Notes: generated by a model not told the origin, from the sequence alone. A stretch of 64,000 nucleotides of DNA from Thermohalobaculum sediminis (GCF_023487995.1 NZ_JAMFKN010000005.1:186001-250000), one strand, 5' to 3'; numbered from the stretch's first letter, positions 22,608-32,245 are shown. Program-made: numbers and translations.

Positions 22608-24667
22608 GCCGCCCCCACATGGATGAACAGGTTGCCGTCCGCAGCACCCTCGGCCCGGTCTCCGGGGGGGATCACGATGGTTGTGTCCATCTGCTCGACG
22701 ATGGCGGGGCCGGGGATGAGTGCGTCCACCGGCAGTCGGGCGCGGGCATAGACCGGCGTGTCGTGCCAATCCGCGCCGAAGCGCACCGGGCGGCGGTGGT
22801 CGAGCGCATCGCCAAGCGTCGCGCCCGGCGTGACGGCGGTGAGGGCCGCGAGATCGACCTCGGCCCGCTCGCCGATGACGCTGGTGTTGAGGTTCACGAG
22901 GTTCGCCCGGATGGTCGGCAGTTCGACCTTGAAGCGCGCGAAATAGGCGGCCTCGAACAGCGCCTGCAGCGTCTCGCGCGTGGGCGCGGCATCGGGCAGG
23001 GCCACGCGGATCAGGTGCGTCTGCCCCACGAACTGCATGTCGGCGGTATGGACCTCGCGCACCCGGCGCAGCGCCGCGCCGTTCTGCACCACCATGGCGC
23101 GGCCCGCCGCGGTCTGCTCGGCAAGGATCGCGTGCACCGCCCCCATCTCCACCGCGTCGAGCGGGCGGTTCACCGTGCGCACGAAGTCGTGCCGCAGGTC
23201 GGCGACCGCGCAGCCCAGCGCGTTGGTGATGCCGGGCCGGGCGGGGATCAGCACGCGGGGAATTGCAAGCTCGCGCGCCAGCGCCGCGGCGTGGAGCGGC
23301 CCCGCGCCGCCGAATGCGAAAAGGGCGAAATCCCGCGGGTCGTGGCCCATCGAGATCGACACCATCCGGATCGCGCCCGCCATCTTCGCGTTCGCCACCC
23401 GGATTGCCGCCTCGGCCGCTCCCTCGGCGTCGAGGCCCAGGCCCGCGCCCACCCGAGCAAACGCCGCGCGCACGGCCTCGACCGGGGCCGCGTCCTCGAC
23501 CGACAGAAGGCGCCCGGGGTTGAGCCGCCCCAGCAGAAGGTTCGCGTCCGAGATCGTGGGCTCGGTGCCACCCTTCCCGAAGCAGATCGGGCCCGGCATC
23601 GCCCCCGCGCTTTCGGGCCCCACGCGGATGAGGCCCCCCTCGTCCACCGAGACGATCGAGCCCCCGCCCGCGCCGATGGTGCGCACGTCTACCATCGGCA
23701 CATGGATCGGCATGGCGTATTCGATCTCGATCTCGTGGCTCACCGCCGGCTCGGCGCCGCGGATCAGCGACACATCGGAGGAGGTGCCTCCCATGTCGTA
23801 GGTGATGAGATTGGGGCAGCCAGCCCGCCGCCCGGTATAGGCCGCCGCCATCACGCCCGACGCCGGGCCCGACATGACGGTCTTGGCCGCCTCGCGCCCC
23901 GCTAGGCGGGCCGAGACCATGCCGCCATTGCCGTTCATCACCAGCACGTCGCGCGCATAGCCTTGCGCCGCCAGTTCGGCCTGAAGCCGCGCCAGATACC
24001 GCTCGAGGATCGGCTGCACGCTCGCATTCACCGCGGCTGTCGCTCCCCGCTCGAACTCGCGGCTTTCCGACAGAAGCGCGTGGCCCATGGTGATGTGCCC
24101 GTTCGGCCAGATGCGCGCGGCGATCTCGGCCGCGCGGATCTCGTGCTCGGGGTTCGCATAGGCGTGCAGGAAGTGGATCACCAGCGACTCGCAGCCCATC
24201 TCCATCAGCCGTCGCGCCGCCGCCTCGACCCCCGCCTCGTCGAGCGGCACCAGCGCCTCGCCCGTGGCGTCCATCCGCTCGGCCACTTCGAGCCGCAGGT
24301 CGCGCGGGATCACCGGGCGGAACTGCCCGGTCATGCCGTAGGGCTGTGGCCGGGTGCGGCGGCCCAGTTCCAGCACGTCGCGAAAGCCCGCGGTGGTGAT
24401 GAGCCCGGTGCGCGCCAGCCGCCGCTCGAGCACCGCGTTCGTCGTGGTGGTGGTGCCATGCACGATCAGGTCGAGCGCGGACGGCGAAACCCCCGCCGCC
24501 TTCAGCGCCGCCAGCACGCCATCCGCCTGATTCCCCGGTGTCGTCGGCGTCTTGGCGATCCGCACCCCGCCGCCGGGGCCCCCGATCAGGATCAGGTCGG
24601 TGAAGGTCCCGCCCACGTCGATGCCTGCGATGGTTTCCACAGACTCGCTTGCATCGGCGGCGGACAT
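22604..24667 (-). CDS. hyuA: Hydantoinase/oxoprolinase subunit A
   Basis: A 687-residue HyuA with the actin-like ATPase fold. Phosphate-binding motifs include IAGIDVGGTFTDLILI at the start, HGTTTTTNAVLERR, the central GNGGMVSARLA, and TYDMGGTSSDVSLI. GAGGGSIVSVDEGGLIRVGPESAGAMPGP is a typical hyuA block. I start it at the ATG at 24667, preceded by AAGGGGGT seven bases away. The frame is open to 24844 but would read through the palindrome at 24706-24725. It forms an operon with hyuB and is divergent from fpr. Function as an ATP-dependent lactamase/hydantoinase is family-based. Confidence 0.92.
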   Translation of the reverse strand: MSAADASESVETIAGIDVGGTFTDLILIGGPGGGVRIAKTPTTPGNQADGVLAALKAAGVSPSALDLIVHGTTTTTNAVLERRLARTGLITTAGFRDVLELGRRTRPQPYGMTGQFRPVIPRDLRLEVAERMDATGEALVPLDEAGVEAAARRLMEMGCESLVIHFLHAYANPEHEIRAAEIAARIWPNGHITMGHALLSESREFERGATAAVNASVQPILERYLARLQAELAAQGYARDVLVMNGNGGMVSARLAGREAAKTVMSGPASGVMAAAYTGRRAGCPNLITYDMGGTSSDVSLIRGAEPAVSHEIEIEYAMPIHVPMVDVRTIGAGGGSIVSVDEGGLIRVGPESAGAMPGPICFGKGGTEPTISDANLLLGRLNPGRLLSVEDAAPVEAVRAAFARVGAGLGLDAEGAAEAAIRVANAKMAGAIRMVSISMGHDPRDFALFAFGGAGPLHAAALARELAIPRVLIPARPGITNALGCAVADLRHDFVRTVNRPLDAVEMGAVHAILAEQTAAGRAMVVQNGAALRRVREVHTADMQFVGQTHLIRVALPDAAPTRETLQALFEAAYFARFKVELPTIRANLVNLNTSVIGERAEVDLAALTAVTPGATLGDALDHRRPVRFGADWHDTPVYARARLPVDALIPGPAIVEQMDTTIVIPPGDRAEGAADGNLFIHVGAA

Positions 24668-24705
24668 GCGGCAGACCCCCTTGCGACCATATTGGCCATT
24701 GCCTA

Positions 24706-24725
24706 TTTGTTTGTACGCAAACAAA
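24706..24725. promoter_or_regulatory. Operator-like inverted repeat between hyuA and fpr
   Basis: TTTGTTTG-TACG-CAAACAAA is a perfect 8-base dyad with a 4-base spacer. It differs from the site at 12844-12863 by one base per arm and in the spacer. It lies 39 bases before hyuA and 110 before fpr. A TTGCGA-N17-TATTTG pair (24681-24709) could place it over an fpr promoter. It was found by eye. Confidence 0.65.
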
Positions 24726-24834
24726 ACAGGCGCGAAAAGTGGAATTCGCGGCGCCCCCGAGGGGATCGACGCCGAGGACGCAAACCCGATGGCCCGGCGC
24801 ATGGCCGGGACGGCCCCCGAGGAGGCCACCGACG

Positions 24835-25650
24835 ATGACCGCAAGCACTGCCGCGCTGGCCCCTGCGGCCTTCCCCATCCCCGACAACGTGTTCGCCGAG
24901 GCCGTGACCGAGGTGAAGCACTACACCGACCGGCTGTTCAAGTTCCGCATCACCCGCCCCGCGAGCTTCCGCTTCCGCTCGGGCGAGTTCGTGATGATCG
25001 GCCTGCCGAACGCCGAGCGCCCGGTCTACCGGGCCTATTCGATCGCCTCGCCGTCGTGGGACGAGGAACTCGAATTCTTCTCGATCAAGGTGCCCGGCGG
25101 CCCGCTGACCGAGCATCTGCAGAAGATCGTCGTGGGCGATACCATCCTGATGAAGAAGAAGCCCACCGGCACGCTGGTCAACGACGCGCTGGTTCCCGGC
25201 AAGCGGCTATACCTGTTCTCGACCGGGACGGGCATCGCGCCCTTCGCCTCGATCGTGCGCGACCCCGAGACCTATGCGAAGTTCGAGAAGGTCTATCTCC
25301 TGCACACCTGCCGCCTCGATGCCGAACTGGAATATGGGCGCGAGCTGGTGGCCATCGCCAAGGACGACCCGCTGGTGGGCGAGGAGGCGAGCGCGCAGCT
25401 CGTCCACTACGCCACCACGACGCGCGACCAGACCCCGCGGATGGGGCGGCTGACGGACCTGATGGACTCGGGCAAGCTGTGGGAGGATCTCGGCGTGCCC
25501 CCCATCTCGCCGGCCGAGGACCGCGGCATGATCTGCGGCTCGATGGCCATGCTCAAGGACGTGAAGGCCCGGCTCGAGGCCGCGGGGCTGACCGAAGGCG
25601 CGAATAACCGCCCCGGCGAGTTCGTGGTCGAGCGCGCCTTCGTCGACTGA
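24835..25650 (+). CDS. fpr: Ferredoxin-NADP+ reductase
   Basis: A 271-residue single-domain FAD/NADP reductase of the bacterial Fpr type. FAD-binding RxYS is in VYRAYSIASP near residue 64. The isoalloxazine/phosphate loop, STGTGIAPFASIVRDPETY, follows at about 125-145. GSMAMLKDV lies near the end and the C-terminus is FVD, as in alphaproteobacterial Fpr. I start it at 24835, after GAGGAGG. It would move electrons between NADPH and ferredoxin or flavodoxin. Placed opposite hyuA and near a shared operator, it could supply reduced ferredoxin to the 6-hydroxynicotinate-reductase-like enzyme. Fpr also has general oxidative-stress roles. Confidence 0.92.
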   Translation: MTASTAALAPAAFPIPDNVFAEAVTEVKHYTDRLFKFRITRPASFRFRSGEFVMIGLPNAERPVYRAYSIASPSWDEELEFFSIKVPGGPLTEHLQKIVVGDTILMKKKPTGTLVNDALVPGKRLYLFSTGTGIAPFASIVRDPETYAKFEKVYLLHTCRLDAELEYGRELVAIAKDDPLVGEEASAQLVHYATTTRDQTPRMGRLTDLMDSGKLWEDLGVPPISPAEDRGMICGSMAMLKDVKARLEAAGLTEGANNRPGEFVVERAFVD

Positions 25651-25666
25651 CGCAGGCCGCTGCCCG

Positions 25667-25900
25667 TTGCTGCGGGCTCGGCCCGGGACCCCCTCGCGTT
25701 GGTGCGTCCGCTGCCCCGGGCTTGACCCGGGGCCTCGCCGTCCACGGCATCTGGCCCAGTTCCGCGAGGCCCCGGCTGTTCGATCGGGGCAGAGAGGGGT
25801 AGCGCGGACCGGTGCCGCTCCCCGCCGCTGTCGCGGGCTTGACCCGGCACCTCCCTCGCGCCGGCGCGTCCGCTGTCCCGGGCTCGACCCGGGACCTCTC
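25667..25900. repeat. Cluster of CCCGGG-type palindromic repeats
   Basis: Four copies in the same orientation lie in the 318-base gap after fpr, at about 25667-25692, 25711-25733, 25830-25850 and 25874-25897. The core is CCCGGGCTTGACCCGGG with variants. A longer unit is seen twice (25690-25735 and 25853-25900): CTCGCG, a short spacer, GCGTCCGCTG, then the palindrome and CCTC. Related copies flank the GIY-YIG gene at 45436. No gene is seen in this gap. Confidence 0.7.
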
Positions 25901-25968
25901 CCCAGCACCACTCTGGCACGCCACTGCGCCATCCTGCCCCTTGCCAGCCACCCGTGATCCGCGCCTGA

Positions 25969-27384
25969 ATGCCCGCCATGAGGCGCGTGGCGGGAGACGG
26001 CAAGGCAGCAGGCTGGGCGGCGGTGGCGGCGCTCTGGCCCGCTGCCGCATCGGCCCATGTCGCGCAGCGCGCGCTGGTGCTTCTGCTGCCGACCGGCCAT
26101 TCGATCTGGGGCGGCACGCTCGCGGTGGCCGCGACCTTCGGGCTTCTGGCGCTCATCCCCGGCCGCTGGCTCGCAAGGGCCGCCTCGGCTCGCATCGTGC
26201 TGCCGCAGGGGGGCGAGGGGCTGCGGCCCGTCACGAGCTGGCTCGGCTTCCTCGCCATGGCGGGGCTGGTCGCGGCGGGGCTGTGGGGCACGCGCGACCC
26301 GCTCGAGAACCCGCTGCCGCTGGTGGTCTGGACGGTGTTCTGGGTCGCCTTCGTGATCCTCCATGCCGTCGTGGGCGATCTGTGGCACTGGCTGAACCCA
26401 TGGAGCGGGCCGCTTGCGACTCTGCGCCGGGCCGGGATCGGCACGCGCCCGGTGGTGGCGCTGCCCGGCTGGATGGGCCTCTGGCCCGCGACGGCGGGAC
26501 TGTTCGCGATCTACTGGTTTGCGCTGGTCGATCTCGCGCCCGATGACCCCTCGCGCCTCGCCATCGCGGTGGCGTTGTGGTGGGCGGTGCATCTCGGCGC
26601 GATGCTTGTGTTCGGCGAGGACGCCTGGCGCGGCCGGGGCGAGGCGCTGTCGGTGCTCACCGGCTTCCTCGCCCGCCTCGCGCCGGTGGGCCGCGATGCT
26701 GCGGGACTGCGCGTGCTCACCCTGCCAGGCGCCCGCGCGGCCGAAGGTGTGGCCCCGCCGGGCACCGCGCCGTTTCTGCTGCTCGCGCTTGCCGGGGGCT
26801 CGTTCGACGGGCTGAACGAGACCTTCTGGTGGCTTGCCCGGATCGGTATAAACCCGCTCGACTTCCCCGGCCGCTCGGCGGTGGTGGCCGAGCACACGGC
26901 CGGCCTGATCGGCGCGTGGCTCACGCTGACCGCGCTCTATGGCGGCTGCGTGGCCCTCGGCGCGCGGCTTGCCACGGGACGGGCCTCGCTTGCCGGGGCG
27001 GGGCAGCTGGCGCTGTCGCTCGCGCCCATTGCGCTGGCCTATCACCTCGCGCATTACCTCATCGTGCTGCTGATCAACGGGCAATACGTGCTGGTGGCAC
27101 TTTCTGACCCGCTGCACCGGGGTGCGGACCTGCTGGGCCTTGGGCCGCATTTCGTCACCACCTCGTTCCTCAACCGGATCGAGACGGTTGGCCTCATCTG
27201 GAACGCGCAGGCGGCCGTGATCGTGGGCGGGCACATCTGGGCGGTGATCCTAGCCCACGCCATCGCCACGCGGCTGTGGGGCGAGGGGCGGGCGGCCGCG
27301 CTGAGCCAGGTGCCGCTGGCGGGGCTGATGGTGCTCTACACGCTCTTCGGCCTCTGGCTGCTGGCAACGCCCGTCGGTGCGTGA
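25969..27384 (+). CDS. Polytopic membrane protein of unknown function
   Basis: A 471-residue protein with about ten to twelve hydrophobic helices. A possible N-terminal signal-like segment ends in ASAHVAQRALVLLLPTGHS. Histidines and tryptophans cluster in membrane-adjacent loops (LWHWLNPWSGPL, LAYHLAHYLIV, VGGHIWAVILAHAIA), which could bind metal or haem. Similar proteins are often annotated fenitrothion hydrolase, a label I would not rely on. The start is uncertain: ATGs at 25969 and 25978 both lack a clear ribosome site. It lies between fpr and an ABC transporter and may share their physiology. Confidence 0.7.
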   Translation: MPAMRRVAGDGKAAGWAAVAALWPAAASAHVAQRALVLLLPTGHSIWGGTLAVAATFGLLALIPGRWLARAASARIVLPQGGEGLRPVTSWLGFLAMAGLVAAGLWGTRDPLENPLPLVVWTVFWVAFVILHAVVGDLWHWLNPWSGPLATLRRAGIGTRPVVALPGWMGLWPATAGLFAIYWFALVDLAPDDPSRLAIAVALWWAVHLGAMLVFGEDAWRGRGEALSVLTGFLARLAPVGRDAAGLRVLTLPGARAAEGVAPPGTAPFLLLALAGGSFDGLNETFWWLARIGINPLDFPGRSAVVAEHTAGLIGAWLTLTALYGGCVALGARLATGRASLAGAGQLALSLAPIALAYHLAHYLIVLLINGQYVLVALSDPLHRGADLLGLGPHFVTTSFLNRIETVGLIWNAQAAVIVGGHIWAVILAHAIATRLWGEGRAAALSQVPLAGLMVLYTLFGLWLLATPVGA

Positions 27385-27410
27385 GCACGAGAGACGGGGC
27401 TTTTCCTGCG

Positions 27411-27428
27411 CCTTGTTTGCAGACAAGG
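27411..27428. promoter_or_regulatory. Degenerate palindrome before the ABC transporter
   Basis: CCTTGTTTG-CAGACAAGG is an 18-base dyad with one mismatch. The left half, CTTGTTTG, matches the half-site at 12844 and 24706. Read with the same 4-base spacer the right half is poor, so membership of the family is less sure. It is 67 bases before the substrate-binding protein gene. Confidence 0.4.
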
Positions 27429-27495
27429 TATCCCGGCGAGAACGCGAGACCGCGCCCGGCACACGGCGCGGCCAGCCCGACAGGAGGGATCGGTC

Positions 27496-28806
27496 ATGTC
27501 CAAGACGACGGCGCCTGAACCACGCACGACGCGCGCGACGCTGACGCGGCGCACGGCGCTCAAGGGCCTCGCGGGGGGCGCGGCGCTGGCCGCGGCGCCG
27601 GGCTGGGTGCCCTATATCGAGGCGCAGTCCTCGGCGCCGCTGAAGCTCGGCTTCCAGGTCCACCGCACCGGCATCGGCGCCGCCTATGGCCGCTGGTACG
27701 ACCGCGTCACCACGGCGGCGGCGGCGCTGATCAACGAGGGCGGCGGCATCGGGGGGCGCCCCGTCGAGATCGTGACCGAGGACGACGGCACCGACCCCAA
27801 GCGCGGCGCCGAGGTGGTCGAGAAGCTCGCGACGCAACACGGCTGCGACCTCGCCTTCGGCACCCTGTTCAGCCACGTCGTGATGGGCTCGGCGCCGCGG
27901 GCGGGCGAGCTGAAGCTGCCCTATTTCGTGGTCTCGGAAGGCCATCACGTCGCCTCGGGCCGGCTCAACCGCTACACGCTGCAGCCCGGCATCACGGACG
28001 TGAAATCCCAGGTCCGCGCGATGGCGCCGTGGGTCACGCAGAACCTCGGCAAGAAGGTCACGATGATCTTCCCCGACTACGCCTTTGGCCACGACCACCG
28101 CGACTTCTTCTCGGAGGCGGTGGCGGCGCAGGGCGGCGAGGTGATCGAGAAGATCGCCATCCCGCCGACGGAATCGAGCTTCACCAAGTATTTCCCCCGC
28201 ATTCCGCGCGGCACGGACGTGCTCTACCACGTCATGGTGGGCCCGGGCGTCCTGACCTTCGTGAAGGAGCTGGGCGAGTTCTACGGCACCGGCGCGCGCC
28301 CCGCGATCTTCGGCTTCATCGACAGCCTCGAGGCGGTGGACATCGCGACCCCCGGCCTCGACTTCCTCGAGGGCACCTATTTCTGGGAGGGGATGCCCCG
28401 CTACGCGCCACCCGACGCATCGGAACACGAGGGCTTCTATCGCCAGCGCGTGGGCGTCGATGCCAATGGCGCGAGCATGAGCGACCCCAAGGACATCGCG
28501 ACCTATGCCCACATGTTCGGCTGCTGGGAGACGCTGCACGTCATCAAGGCGGGCATGGAGGCCGCGGGCTACCAGGGCCCGGCCGACCGCGCGAAGCTGA
28601 TCGAGGCGGTCGAGGCGATGACCGGAATGCCCGAGAGCCGCGAGCACCCGCAAGGCGACAAGGTCTTCAACGGCCGCACGCACCAGGTGTTCGGCCACCA
28701 GTTCATCAGCCGGGTCGAGGGCGCGCGCCTGAGCGTGGTTCACAAGACCTCGATCGAGGACGGCATGTACCCGGACGAGGTGGACTACACGACCCAGCCG
28801 TTCTGA
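27496..28806 (+). CDS. ABC transporter substrate-binding protein, branched-chain amino acid type
   Basis: A 436-residue periplasmic binding protein of the Leu/Ile/Val-urea-amide (type 1 fold) family. A twin-arginine-like signal, TRRTALKGLAGGAALAAAP, lies at residues 17-35. The mature part starts LKLGFQVHRTGIGAAYG, with INEGGGIGGRPVEIVTEDDGTDP typical of the ligand cleft. AGGAGGG precedes the ATG. It is first of five genes encoding a full LivKHMGF-like importer. The ligand is unknown. The nearby heterocycle-degradation genes and the palindrome upstream suggest a nitrogenous ring compound or its product rather than leucine. Confidence 0.88.
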   Translation: MSKTTAPEPRTTRATLTRRTALKGLAGGAALAAAPGWVPYIEAQSSAPLKLGFQVHRTGIGAAYGRWYDRVTTAAAALINEGGGIGGRPVEIVTEDDGTDPKRGAEVVEKLATQHGCDLAFGTLFSHVVMGSAPRAGELKLPYFVVSEGHHVASGRLNRYTLQPGITDVKSQVRAMAPWVTQNLGKKVTMIFPDYAFGHDHRDFFSEAVAAQGGEVIEKIAIPPTESSFTKYFPRIPRGTDVLYHVMVGPGVLTFVKELGEFYGTGARPAIFGFIDSLEAVDIATPGLDFLEGTYFWEGMPRYAPPDASEHEGFYRQRVGVDANGASMSDPKDIATYAHMFGCWETLHVIKAGMEAAGYQGPADRAKLIEAVEAMTGMPESREHPQGDKVFNGRTHQVFGHQFISRVEGARLSVVHKTSIEDGMYPDEVDYTTQPF

Positions 28807-28811
28807 TGCCG

Positions 28812-28830
28812 GGGGGCGTTCGTCGCCCCC
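28812..28830 (+). promoter_or_regulatory. Stem-loop after the binding-protein gene
   Basis: GGGGGCG (28812-28818) pairs with CGCCCCC (28824-28830) around TTCGT. It begins five bases after the stop of the binding protein and before the permease genes. Stem-loops here commonly stabilise the upstream mRNA so the binding protein is made in excess. No T-run follows. Confidence 0.5.
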
Positions 28831-28887
28831 GCATGACCGAAGAAGGGGGGCGCCCGCCGCCCCCTTCCCGCCAGAGGCGAGGCCTGC

Positions 28888-29769
28888 GTGGATTTAGGAC
28901 CCTACCTGATGCTCGCCTCGCTCGAGGGCGCGGTCGGCGCGGCGGTGCTGGCGCTGACCGCGCTGGGCCTGAGTCTCGTCTTCGGCGTCATGCGCATCGT
29001 CAACGTGGCCCATGGCGAGTTCTACATGCTGGGCGCGGTGCTGGCCTGGTGGGTGACCTCGATGATCGGCGGGCACCCGGCGCTGGGGTTCGTGGCGGCG
29101 ATGGTGGTAGCGCCGCTGGTCGTGGGCCTGATTGCCGCCGCGGCCGAGCGGCTTGTGCTGAGGCGCCTGAACTACGACCCCGAGGCCACCATCGTCGCGA
29201 CCATCGGGCTCCTCTATGTCATCCAGCAGCTTGCGCTCTCGACCTATGGCGCCGATGCCCGGCCAGTGCCCGCGCCCATCGACTTCCGCATCCAGTTCCC
29301 GTGGTTCGGCTATTCGGGCTACAAGCTCTGCGTGATCGTCGCTTCGGCGGCGCTGATGCTGGGCGTGTGGCTGGTGCTCACGCGCACCCGCGCGGGCCTG
29401 ATGATGCGCGCGACCCAGTACGACCCCGAGACCGCGCGCGCCTTCGCAATCCCTGTCGGCCGCGTCTATGCGGGCGTTTTCGCCGCGGGCGCGATGCTGG
29501 CGGCGCTGGGGGCGGTGCTGATCGTGCCGATCCAGCAGGCGCATTACCTGATGGGGCATGACCCGCTGCTGCTCAGCTTCATCGTCGTGATCATCGGGGG
29601 GCTGGGGAGCCTGCGCGGCACGGTGCTGGCCGCCGTGATCATCGGCATGAGCGACGGCATCATCTCGGTCTTCTTCTCGCCCACGCTCGCCAAGATCCTG
29701 GCGACGCTCTTGGTCGCCTTCGTGCTGGTCTGGCGGCCCACCGGCCTCTTCGGGGCGCGCGCGGCATGA
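28888..29769 (+). CDS. ABC transporter permease, LivH type
   Basis: A 293-residue inner-membrane permease with about eight helices and the LivH pattern ALTALGLSLVFGVMRIVNVAHGEFYMLGA at the N-terminus. The RNYDPxTARAFAI-like stretch RATQYDPETARAFAIPV forms the ATPase-contact loop, and GLGSLRGTVLAAVIIG lies near the end. It begins at a GTG with a weak ribosome site and overlaps the LivM-type gene by four bases. With its partner it forms the channel of the importer whose binding protein is at 27496. Confidence 0.9.
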   Translation: MDLGPYLMLASLEGAVGAAVLALTALGLSLVFGVMRIVNVAHGEFYMLGAVLAWWVTSMIGGHPALGFVAAMVVAPLVVGLIAAAAERLVLRRLNYDPEATIVATIGLLYVIQQLALSTYGADARPVPAPIDFRIQFPWFGYSGYKLCVIVASAALMLGVWLVLTRTRAGLMMRATQYDPETARAFAIPVGRVYAGVFAAGAMLAALGAVLIVPIQQAHYLMGHDPLLLSFIVVIIGGLGSLRGTVLAAVIIGMSDGIISVFFSPTLAKILATLLVAFVLVWRPTGLFGARAA

Positions 29770-30701
29770 GCCGGGCGGTGGGGCTGCATCTGGGGCTTCT
29801 TGCGGCGCTCGCGGCGGCGCAGTTCCTGCTGCCGGACTATCACCATGGCAACCTCGCCCGCATCATGGTGCTCGCGGCTTTCGCCAGCGCCTACAACATC
29901 ACCTTCGGCTATGCTGGGATGCTCAGCCTCGGGCACGCGATGTTCTTCGGCGCGGGGCTCTATGCCGCGGGGCTTGCGGCTGAGTTCGGCGGCACGGCGG
30001 CGCCGCTGGGGCTGGTGCTTGGCGTTCTTGCGGGCGCCATCGTGGCCACGGTGGTGGGGCTGCTCGCGCTTCGCACGACGGGCGTGAGCTTCATGATCGT
30101 GACGCTCATGTTCGCGCAGGCAGGGTTCCTGACGGTCCTCTACTTCGGCGAGTTCACCCGCGGTGACGAGGGCTTCGTGCTCGCCCCCGCCGCGCGCACC
30201 GTACTTGGCCTCAGCCTCGCCGATCCCGCCACGCGCTACTGGGCGGCGCTATGCGTCTTCGGCGCGGTGATGCTGGGCTCACTCGCCCTCGCGCGGTCGG
30301 CCTTCGGGCGGGTTCTGGCCGCCATCCGCGAGAACGAGGAGCGCACGCGGATGCTGGGCTACGACGTGTTCCGCGCCAAGCTGATGGCGCTCGCCGTCTC
30401 GGGCGCAATGGCGGGGGCGGCGGGGGCGGCCTATGCGCTGCTGTTCGGCTATGTCGGCGCCACCTTCGCCTCGATCCAGTATTCGATCCTGCCGCTCCTG
30501 TGGGTGCTGATGGGGGGGGCGGCGACGGTGCTGGGGCCGTTCCTCGGCACGCTCCTGATGTTCTACCTGATCGACATCTCCTCCTCGTTCACCACGGCGC
30601 ACATGATGATCGTGGGCTTCGCGCTGATCGGGCTGATCCTGTTCTTTCCGAAGGGCATCCTCGGCACCCTGCGCGAGAGGGCGGCGCCATGGCTGCCGTG
30701 A
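29766..30701 (+). CDS. ABC transporter permease, LivM type
   Basis: A 311-residue permease with about nine helices. LivM-type features are ASAYNITFGYAGMLSLGHAMFFGAG, ALRTTGVSFMIVTLMFAQ, and the ATPase-coupling loop AIRENEERTRMLGYDVFRAKLMA. GGAATVLGPFLGTLL lies near the end. It overlaps both neighbours (4 bases with LivH, 13 with LivG), showing tight coupling. It forms the channel heterodimer with the LivH-type protein. Confidence 0.9.
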   Translation: MSRAVGLHLGLLAALAAAQFLLPDYHHGNLARIMVLAAFASAYNITFGYAGMLSLGHAMFFGAGLYAAGLAAEFGGTAAPLGLVLGVLAGAIVATVVGLLALRTTGVSFMIVTLMFAQAGFLTVLYFGEFTRGDEGFVLAPAARTVLGLSLADPATRYWAALCVFGAVMLGSLALARSAFGRVLAAIRENEERTRMLGYDVFRAKLMALAVSGAMAGAAGAAYALLFGYVGATFASIQYSILPLLWVLMGGAATVLGPFLGTLLMFYLIDISSSFTTAHMMIVGFALIGLILFFPKGILGTLRERAAPWLP

Positions 30702-31423
30702 CGCTGCTGGAAACCCATGGCCTCACCCGCCGCTTCGGCGGTCTGACGGCGGTCGATGGCGTCGAGTTCCGGCTTCAGGAGGGCGAGATCCGCGCGCTGA
30801 TCGGCCCGAACGGCGCGGGCAAGACCACGTTCGTGAGCCTCATCTCCGGCCGCCTCCGCCCCACCGCGGGCCGCGTGATCTTCGCGGGCGAGGACGTGAC
30901 GCGCCTGCCAGCCCACGCCCGGGTCATGCGGGGCATCGCCTACACCTTCCAGATCACCTCGGTCTTCGCGCGCATGACGCTTCTCGACAATGTCCGCCTC
31001 GCCGTACAGCGGCGGATGATGCAGGGATGGCGCGGGCCGGACGCGGCGGCGCTCGACGCGGCGGCGATGGCGGTGCTCGACCGCGTGGGCCTCGCCGCGC
31101 GCGCGACCGAGACCGCGGGGAACCTCAGCTACGGCCACCAGCGCCTGCTCGAGGTCGCCATGGGGCTTGGCCTCAGCCCGCGGCTTCTGATCCTCGACGA
31201 GCCGACGCAGGGGCTTTCGGACGCCGAGATCGCGAGCTTCACGGCGCTGGTGCGCGAGATCGCTCGAGAAGCGACCGTGCTGCTGATCGAGCACAACATG
31301 GGCGTCGTCATGGACCTCGCCGACCGGATCACGGTGATGGAACGCGGCCAGATCCTCGCCGAGGGCCCGCCCGCAGCGATCCGCGCGGATGCGGAAGTCC
31401 AGCGTGCCTATCTGGGGGGCTGA
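30689..31423 (+). CDS. ABC transporter ATPase, LivG type
   Basis: A 244-residue ATPase. Walker A is GPNGAGKTT near residue 39, the Q-loop is at YTFQITSVF, the signature is the degenerate [11 protein letters not shown], Walker B is [11 protein letters not shown] and the H-loop is LLIEHNM. The YGHQR signature in place of SGGQ is usual for LivG. The start at 30689 lies inside the end of the LivM gene. It powers the importer together with the LivF-type subunit, from which it is separated by one base. Confidence 0.9.
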   Translation: MAAVTLLETHGLTRRFGGLTAVDGVEFRLQEGEIRALIGPNGAGKTTFVSLISGRLRPTAGRVIFAGEDVTRLPAHARVMRGIAYTFQITSVFARMTLLDNVRLAVQRRMMQGWRGPDAAALDAAAMAVLDRVGLAARATETAGNLSYGHQRLLEVAMGLGLSPRLLILDEPTQGLSDAEIASFTALVREIAREATVLLIEHNMGVVMDLADRITVMERGQILAEGPPAAIRADAEVQRAYLGG

Positions 31424-31424
31424 G

Positions 31425-32135
<711 letters not shown>

Positions 32136-32245
32136 GGCTATCCGGCGCGCACGACCCCCTTGCATCGATCCCGCCCGAGGCGCTTGAATGCGGCCGCGGC
32201 GCGCGCCCCTCCCTCGGGGCCTCCACGCGGCTGTCCGAAGGAAAT

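Noticed and set aside
25651-25968. CRISPR array in the repeat-rich gap after fpr
   Set aside because: The repeats are GC palindromes of unequal spacing and variable sequence, with no uniform spacers and no cas genes.
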